From NCBI RefSeq assembly GCF_910579375.1, contig NZ_CAJTUJ010000060.1, forward strand, positions 1 through 11,205: 11,205 nucleotides of DNA. Direction: 5' to 3'. The notes beneath the pieces are model-generated. The model saw only the letters and a program-made list of their open reading frames with translations. It was not told the origin of the DNA and made no database searches. Within the stretch, counting starts at the first letter, position 1, and each line of letters starts with the position of its first letter. A program made the translations under genes and the position numbers. This document shows, in pieces, positions 7,225-11,205 of this stretch. This stretch comes from an uncultured Rikenella sp. GTDB taxonomy: Bacteria; Bacteroidota; Bacteroidia; Bacteroidales; Rikenellaceae.

Positions 7225-8337
7225 ATGACCGAAGAATTGTATATGAAAAGGTGCCTGGAGCTGGCCGCCCTCGGAGCCGGCGCGGCGGCGCCCAATCCGA
7301 TGGTGGGCTGCGTGATCGTGCACGACGGGCGGATCATCGGCGAAGGGTGGCACCGTCGGTGCGGCGAGGCCCATGCCGAGGTGAACGCCGTGGCCGATGC
7401 CGAGGCCCGGGGATACGGCGATCGGTTGCCGGAGAGCACGTTGTACGTCTCGCTGGAGCCTTGCAGTCACTGGGGCCGGACGCCGCCGTGCGCCGAACTG
7501 ATCGTCGCGCGGCGCATTCCGCGGGTCGTGGTGGGTTGCATCGACTCCTACTGCGAGGTGTGCGGGCGAGGCATCGAGCGGTTGCGCGAGGCAGGCGTCG
7601 AGGTGAGGGTAGGGGTGCTGGAGCGGGAGTGCCTGCACTTCAACCGCCGCTTCTTTACGGCTCAGAATCAGGGGCGTCCGTACGTGATTCTGAAGTGGGC
7701 GCAGACTGCCGACGGCTGTCTGGACGCGGTGCGACCCGGCCCGGAGGTGCCGGCGGCTTGGATGACAGGCCCTGCGGCTCGGGTGCTGGTGCACCGCTGG
7801 CGGGCCGAGGAGGATGCGATACTGGTCGGAACGGAGACCGCGCGGCTGGACGACCCGTCGCTGACGGTGCGGGCATGGGAGGGTCGGAATCCGCTGCGGG
7901 TGGTGCTCGACCGGCGTCTGACGCTGCCCGAGGGGTTGCGCCTGTTCAGTGACGGGGCGGCGCGGACGCTCTTATTCACGGCCCCGGAACGACTCGCCGA
8001 GGCGGAACAGCGTTTTTCTTCCCGGTCGGAGGTGGCGGTCGAGGGGTTCGAGACGTTGGCCGATGTGTTGCGTGTGCTGGCGGGAGAGCCCTATCGGGTG
8101 CAGTCCTTGATTGTGGAGGGGGGCCGTCGGGTGCTGGAGTCGTTTATCGGCGAGGGGCTGTGGGACGAGGCGCGGGTCTTCACGTCGGGTCTTTCGGTGC
8201 GGGAGCTCTACCCGGCCGAGGCGGTGCCGTGGAGCGGGGGAGTGGCAGCTCCGCTCCTGCCGCCGGAGGCGCGGTTAGCGGACGAGCTTCCCGCCGTGGG
8301 GTTGCGGGTCTATGAGTGGGGGCTATGCAACAAATAA
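7225..8337 (+). CDS. ribD: Bifunctional riboflavin deaminase/reductase RibD
   Basis: This is a 370-residue bifunctional enzyme catalysing the second and third steps of riboflavin synthesis: deamination of the pyrimidine precursor, then reduction of the ribosyl side chain. The N-terminal cytidine-deaminase-like domain (about 1-145) has NPMVGCVI, the zinc site His50-Ala-Glu52, Cys80 in SLEPCSHWGRTPPC, and Cys89. The reductase domain (about 150-370) has RPYVILKWAQTADG, HRWRAEEDAILVGTETARLDDPSLTVR split over the dinucleotide site, and a late VEGGRRVLESF. Both activities therefore appear intact. The ATG at 7225 keeps the family's usual lead-in before YMKRCLELA. It is divergent from prmC; no other riboflavin gene and no FMN riboswitch is present in the window. 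Confidence 0.95.
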   Translation: MTEELYMKRCLELAALGAGAAAPNPMVGCVIVHDGRIIGEGWHRRCGEAHAEVNAVADAEARGYGDRLPESTLYVSLEPCSHWGRTPPCAELIVARRIPRVVVGCIDSYCEVCGRGIERLREAGVEVRVGVLERECLHFNRRFFTAQNQGRPYVILKWAQTADGCLDAVRPGPEVPAAWMTGPAARVLVHRWRAEEDAILVGTETARLDDPSLTVRAWEGRNPLRVVLDRRLTLPEGLRLFSDGAARTLLFTAPERLAEAEQRFSSRSEVAVEGFETLADVLRVLAGEPYRVQSLIVEGGRRVLESFIGEGLWDEARVFTSGLSVRELYPAEAVPWSGGVAAPLLPPEARLADELPAVGLRVYEWGLCNK

Positions 8338-8344
8338 TGCTTCT

Positions 8345-9034
8345 ATGATGAGAATAGATGTAGTTGTTGTTATCATTGGTGTTATCGTTATAGCGATCGC
8401 CATATTCTATAGGTTAAAGAATATGGCTTTGTTAAAGACGGTAACAACGATACATCGAGGAACTCGATCGGAACGAAAATTAATCTTACGATTGTTAAAA
8501 CATGGGATTCCTCCTATTACTACTTATCATGATTTATACTTATCCAAGCGTGCGAATAATCAATATGCACAAATAGATGCAGTGGTAGTTACGAAAGTTG
8601 GAATAATCGTTTTTGAAGTAAAAGATTATAGCGGATGGATATTCGGTAAGGGATATCAAAATTATTGGACACAAGTATTGGCTTATGGAAGAGAAAAATA
8701 TCGCTTCTATAATCCAATTATGCAAAATAAAGGACACATTGAAGCTCTGAAATGGAAGCTATCCGGAATTGCTGATGTTCCGTTTTATTCTGTGATTATT
8801 TTTTATGGTCGATGTGCCTTGCGTGACGTTAGTTGTATACCAGATGGAACTTATATTGGATATTCGGAAGATATTATACCCATAATTCGTTTTATCACAG
8901 AGAATAATCCACCTGTTGAGTATCAAAATAAACGAGCTGTCGTGAATATCTTAACAGAAGCTGTAAATAATGGGAATGATACAAATGTTGTGAATCAGCA
9001 TATCCGAAATATCTGGTGCAAATATTACGAATAA
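8345..9034 (+). CDS. Membrane-anchored NERD-domain protein
   Basis: This is a 229-residue protein with an N-terminal transmembrane helix (about residues 5-22, VVVVIIGVIVIAIAIF) and a NERD nuclease-related domain. The domain shows GTRSERK with Glu43, QIDAVVV with Asp78, and FEVK with Glu91 and Lys93, the expected acidic/lysine site. Trp108 and FYNPIMQNKGHIEAL follow, as in other NERD proteins. The base composition stands out: one 60-base stretch (8521-8580) has 19 G+C, against 41 of 60 in a ribD stretch (7441-7500). This suggests recent transfer. An in-frame ATG at 8312 lies inside ribD; I chose the tandem ATG at 8345/8348, 7 bases after the ribD stop. It may be cotranscribed with ribD. NERD proteins are often linked to DNA processing or defence, but the role here is unproven. 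Confidence 0.82.
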   Translation: MMRIDVVVVIIGVIVIAIAIFYRLKNMALLKTVTTIHRGTRSERKLILRLLKHGIPPITTYHDLYLSKRANNQYAQIDAVVVTKVGIIVFEVKDYSGWIFGKGYQNYWTQVLAYGREKYRFYNPIMQNKGHIEALKWKLSGIADVPFYSVIIFYGRCALRDVSCIPDGTYIGYSEDIIPIIRFITENNPPVEYQNKRAVVNILTEAVNNGNDTNVVNQHIRNIWCKYYE

Positions 9035-9043
9035 TAGAACAAG

Positions 9044-9076
9044 GCGGGGGCTCATTGAGAGCCCCCGCTTCCTATT
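9044..9076. terminator. Bidirectional intrinsic terminator
   Basis: GCGGGGGCTC (9044-9053) pairs perfectly with GAGCCCCCGC (9059-9068) across a 5-base loop, followed by TTCCTATTTT on the plus strand. It sits in the 42-base gap between the convergent NERD and antiporter genes and probably ends both transcripts. The minus-strand T-run is weak (TTGTTC follows the stem). Confidence 0.85.
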
Positions 9077-10267
9077 TTACACCGCCTCCTGTTCCCCGTA
9101 GGCCCGCACCGCCAGCCGACGAACCCACACCACGAAGCCCCCCGTCAGGATCAGGTTCAACACCAGCGTCAGCACCGAAATCACCAAAGCAGGGCCGCCG
9201 ATCCGGTATCCCAGCGCGATGAAGATAATCCCGGCTCCCACCTCGCCCCGCGTGAACATCCCCACTGACAGTGCCAGCCGTTCCTCCAGCATCCGGTCGC
9301 GGTAGAAAAACAACGGCACCAACTTACCCGCGTTCGACAGCAGCGAAACCACCACCACATGCACCGCAATCGCCCCCCACGAGATCATCGGCTGCATCCC
9401 GAGGATCGAAGGCCCGCCCCCCTCGGCCGCCGACGAGGCCGAAAAACCGCTCATCGCCCCGCCGCCCACGAAATACGGCATGCTCAGTCCGACTAACAGC
9501 ATGAATAGGAGTGAGATACCTGTCGATACATTGCGTTCGATGCGGGAGTCGATGTGCCGATGACGCATCACCATCCCTAAGACGAACGCCGGCAGCAAGA
9601 CTTCGATATGGATGTGGAAGAGCCGGTTCACGAGCCACGTCACGAAGATCACCCCCACGGCATAGAGCAGAATGGCCCACCAGCGTTGTCCGATTCGGAA
9701 CCGGGCCAGAAACTTCCATCCGAAACCCAGCAGGACGGTGACGACCGCCAGTATCACGATTACTTCCAGTCGGAATCCGACCATCATGATTTGCAGCGGA
9801 ATCATCAGCAGGATGGTGTCCAGGTCGTCGAAGATGGCCAGCACCTGGATTTTCCGGTAGATCCAACTGCTCTGGAGCCCGATGGCGGCGAGCATCGTAA
9901 AGAGGATTCCGGCCGATGTCGGTGCGGCGAACCGGCTGAGCAGCAGGCTCTCTTTCCACGCGCCCCAGTCTCCGTAGTAGCTCTCGGGCAGCAGCACGAA
10001 GACGTAGTAGACGGCAACCAGGAGCCACGGCAGCGCTGCGGTGGCCATCGCGATGAAGTAGTCGCTCACGTAGCTCCGCCAGCGTGATTTCTCGACCTCG
10101 AACTCCCTCCCGACGTTGATCATGATGAAGGCGAGGCAGATGTAGAGCATCAGATCGGCGGTCTGTTTGAATGTGCCGTACCCGCTGTCGGAGAGGAGGT
10201 TGGGCAGTACTTGCGAGGCGGTGAGCCCGACTACTAGGAATAGAGAAAATAGGAGTATTTTTCGCAT
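9077..10267 (-). CDS. Cation:proton antiporter, CPA superfamily
   Basis: This is a 396-residue integral membrane protein with about 11-12 hydrophobic segments. It resembles monovalent cation/proton antiporters (Na+/H+ exchanger domain), which exchange Na+ or K+ for protons across the inner membrane. Key stretches are RFAAPTSAGILFTML (112-125), FDDLDT (146-151, the paired acidic residues expected in the ion-binding helix of electrogenic members), and FTRGEVGAG (338-346), a conserved late motif of this superfamily. A glycine/serine-rich segment around 267-290 interrupts the membrane pattern as a loop. The ATG at 10267 begins MRKILLFSLFLVVG, a natural first helix. It is a single-gene unit convergent with NERD. 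I find no TAnnTTTG box in the stretch upstream. Ion specificity cannot be read from the sequence. Confidence 0.88.
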   Translation of the reverse strand: MRKILLFSLFLVVGLTASQVLPNLLSDSGYGTFKQTADLMLYICLAFIMINVGREFEVEKSRWRSYVSDYFIAMATAALPWLLVAVYYVFVLLPESYYGDWGAWKESLLLSRFAAPTSAGILFTMLAAIGLQSSWIYRKIQVLAIFDDLDTILLMIPLQIMMVGFRLEVIVILAVVTVLLGFGWKFLARFRIGQRWWAILLYAVGVIFVTWLVNRLFHIHIEVLLPAFVLGMVMRHRHIDSRIERNVSTGISLLFMLLVGLSMPYFVGGGAMSGFSASSAAEGGGPSILGMQPMISWGAIAVHVVVVSLLSNAGKLVPLFFYRDRMLEERLALSVGMFTRGEVGAGIIFIALGYRIGGPALVISVLTLVLNLILTGGFVVWVRRLAVRAYGEQEAV

Positions 10268-10557
10268 CGGTTTTTGAATGATATGATTTGAGGTCGGTTG
10301 TATTTCGGGGCTTCGGAGCGGTTGTAGGGCTCTGAAGCGGAGGTTCAGGGTATTGTTCGTAGAATCGCAGGAGTAAGGTCTTTTTCTGGCGGATTCGTCC
10401 TTGGCCTATAGTAGTTCGTCGCTGACGGAGGCGCAATTGAGTCTGTGAAAAGTGCAATTGCTTTATCGGGCCGCACCTGCGGTTGCATCGGGTAGCGGTT
10501 GCCGGTTATTAAGGCCGAGGCGGCCAGTTGGTTAGGGTAGAGTCTGCCCGGTTGTTA
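10268..10557. other. Intergenic stretch upstream of the antiporter
   Basis: No gene or RNA is recognisable. The minus-strand frame that runs through this stretch is an extension of a shadow frame of the antiporter gene. The only structure seen is GCAATTG (10433-10439) facing CAATTGC (10455-10461), plus one copy of the repeat described at 10508-10528. The antiporter promoter should lie here, but I could not identify it by consensus. Confidence 0.5.
10508..10528. repeat. 21-bp perfect direct repeat, first copy
   Basis: The bases ATTAAGGCCGAGG followed by CGGCCAGT recur exactly at 11053-11073, 545 bp away. The centre, GGCCG-AGG-CGGCC, is a small hairpin. The two copies bracket the right FISUMP tail and its repeats. 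Confidence 0.85.
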
Positions 10558-10558
10558 G

Positions 10559-10631
10559 TAGGGTAGTTCCAGCCCCTTGCCCCCGCGGTCCTGCGGCGTT
10601 TATTCCGAGAGGCAACGCAACTGAAAACCGT
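10559..10631. repeat. Conserved 3' flank of the right FISUMP tail
   Basis: Positions 10559-10583 match 599-623 (one mismatch) and 10597-10631 match 642-676 (35 of 35), in the same orientation relative to the FISUMP tail. The 13 bases between the two blocks differ from the 18 at the left copy, though both can form a short GC hairpin. Confidence 0.85.
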
Positions 10632-10787
10632 AGCCTCGGGTATGTGCACGATGGGGATCGAGTGCTGTCACGTGGAAGAACAAGTGCTTTCCATTGGTGC
10701 CACCGGCTGTCGATGAACAACCGTAGCCGTAACTGCCGACACCGTATAATGCTCCCGTAGTGTAGTGGCGTTCGCCCGGGGCGGGGT
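10600..10787 (-). pseudogene. FISUMP-domain C-terminal tail, silent remnant or cassette (right)
   Basis: The minus-strand frame ending in TAA at 10602-10600 reads NPAPGERHYTTGALYGVG, then SYGYGCSST, KHLFFHV, LDPHRAHTR and GYGFQLRCLSE. It aligns along its length with the left tail and with the FISUMP consensus. It has G-A-L-x-x-V-G and Y-x-x-SST where the left copy is more divergent, and Cys replaces the usual Trp of YWSST. There is no start codon, signal peptide or N-terminal part. The border GCCCGGGGCGGGGT (10774-10787) matches 828-841, and beyond it the sequence turns into the repeat mosaic. The ends are thus shared with the left copy while about 140 central bases differ. A silent cassette or a gene stub; I cannot decide from one genome. 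Confidence 0.65.
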
Positions 10788-10864
10788 TTGGCGGTTTGCC
10801 GCCAGCGGAGGCACAACGAACTCTGCCGAGCTGCAGCCCGCCGCGTGGGGTGGCGGCGAACTGC

Positions 10865-10881
10865 GCGGCTCAAAGAGCCGC
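10865..10881. repeat. Seven-pair hairpin with triloop
   Basis: GCGGCTC (10865-10871), loop AAA, GAGCCGC (10875-10881). It has the same architecture as the hairpin at 532-548, with a different stem sequence. Confidence 0.75.
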
Positions 10882-10921
10882 AGAGGCTCGGCCCAATTCG
10901 CCGCCCCATTCTGTTGGTTTC

Positions 10922-10996
10922 AGGTTGCGCGCTCCTGGGGTGGGCCGAAGGCCCGTCGCCCGTTGGGTCGCAACAGTTTCGCCCAAACCATCGCCC
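10922..10996. repeat. Inverted-repeat block, right copy
   Basis: The reverse complement corresponds to 345-433 on the left side: 10965-10996 matches 345-376 at 30 of 32 bases, and 10922-10954 matches 402-433 with one inserted base and one substitution. It contains the hairpin GGGCC-GAA-GGCCC. Confidence 0.8.
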
Positions 10997-11205
10997 GTTT
11001 ATCACCACATTCTGTCGGGTTCGTTTTCGGCCGCAGCCAGCGGAGAACGAATATTAAGGCCGAGGCGGCCAGTAAAAGACGCTGTGCGTCCCCTCCGCAT
11101 CCGGGGGCTGCGGGCCGACCGTTAACACGGGGACTTAGCTATTCGCTCGCGGCCTAAAGTAAAGCCCAAAGCACAGCTAACAGTTCAGCCCAACCCACCG
11201 CCCTC

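Larger units (their letters stand above)
10797..11205. repeat. Gene-free mosaic of short repeats and hairpins (right)
   Basis: No credible gene is present; overlapping open frames in several phases share peptide pieces (WAEGP, QFRPNHRP) with the left mosaic only because the DNA is repeated. Inverted counterparts of left blocks lie at 10799-10867, 10922-10954, 10965-10996, 11074-11090 and 11139-11148. Most keep the mirrored order of the left side, but the block at 10799-10867 is displaced. The second copy of the 21-bp direct repeat is at 11053-11073. Confidence 0.75.

Noticed and set aside
645..10787. A diversity-generating retroelement explaining the variable FISUMP tails
   Set aside because: No reverse transcriptase, accessory gene or template repeat is visible, and two copies cannot show an adenine-restricted substitution pattern. 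It remains possible only if the machinery is elsewhere in the genome.
59..10881. A CRISPR array
   Set aside because: The repeats are irregular in length, orientation and spacing, and no cas gene is present.
10532..11157. Open frames of 89-158 codons on both strands at the right end
   Set aside because: They overlap each other in several phases, cross the repeat mosaic and the FISUMP tail in the wrong frame, and show no domain.
1..11205. An insertion sequence or composite transposon spanning the window
   Set aside because: No transposase or integrase is encoded, the shared end blocks are broken and reordered, and the genes between are ordinary core genes.

Overview
The window looks like chromosome of a GC-rich member of the Bacteroidota, most likely Alistipes or a close relative. 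The grounds are promoter -7 boxes of the Bacteroidota form TAnnTTTG, weak or absent Shine-Dalgarno sequences, remnants of the Bacteroidota-typical FISUMP (Fibrobacter succinogenes major paralogous) domain, a protein with the GHGIHSP motif common in that phylum, and coding DNA near 65-70% GC. The genus is an inference from overall style.

Layout. Positions 1-640 and about 10790-11205 hold no convincing gene. They are mosaics of short repeats and small perfect hairpins, and several blocks in one recur in the other, mostly inverted. Just inside each mosaic, on the minus strand, lies an open tail without a start that encodes the C-terminal end of a FISUMP domain (645-842 and 10600-10787). The two tails share both ends almost base for base but differ in the middle. 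This is the most unusual thing in the window.

Between them, seven minus-strand genes form one compact operon read from about 7195 down to 877: prmC (release-factor methyltransferase), recX (RecA modulator), an exported M23 metallopeptidase, cutC, a YhiN/HI0933-type flavoprotein, a very short relative of the GHGIHSP methyltransferase-like proteins, and a LolD/MacB-type ABC ATPase. Four of the six junctions are overlaps of 4-8 bases and the other two are gaps of 4 and 26 bases. This predicts one transcript with translational coupling, although the products serve unrelated tasks.

The operon is divergent from ribD (riboflavin biosynthesis, plus strand). The two start codons are only 29 bases apart, and two back-to-back -7 boxes sit between them so close to the starts that both transcripts should be leaderless or nearly so. 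Directly behind ribD comes an AT-rich gene for a membrane-anchored NERD-domain protein, probably acquired by transfer. A strong hairpin terminator separates it from a convergent cation/proton antiporter gene (9077-10267). The stretch 10268-10557 upstream of the antiporter has no gene that I can support.
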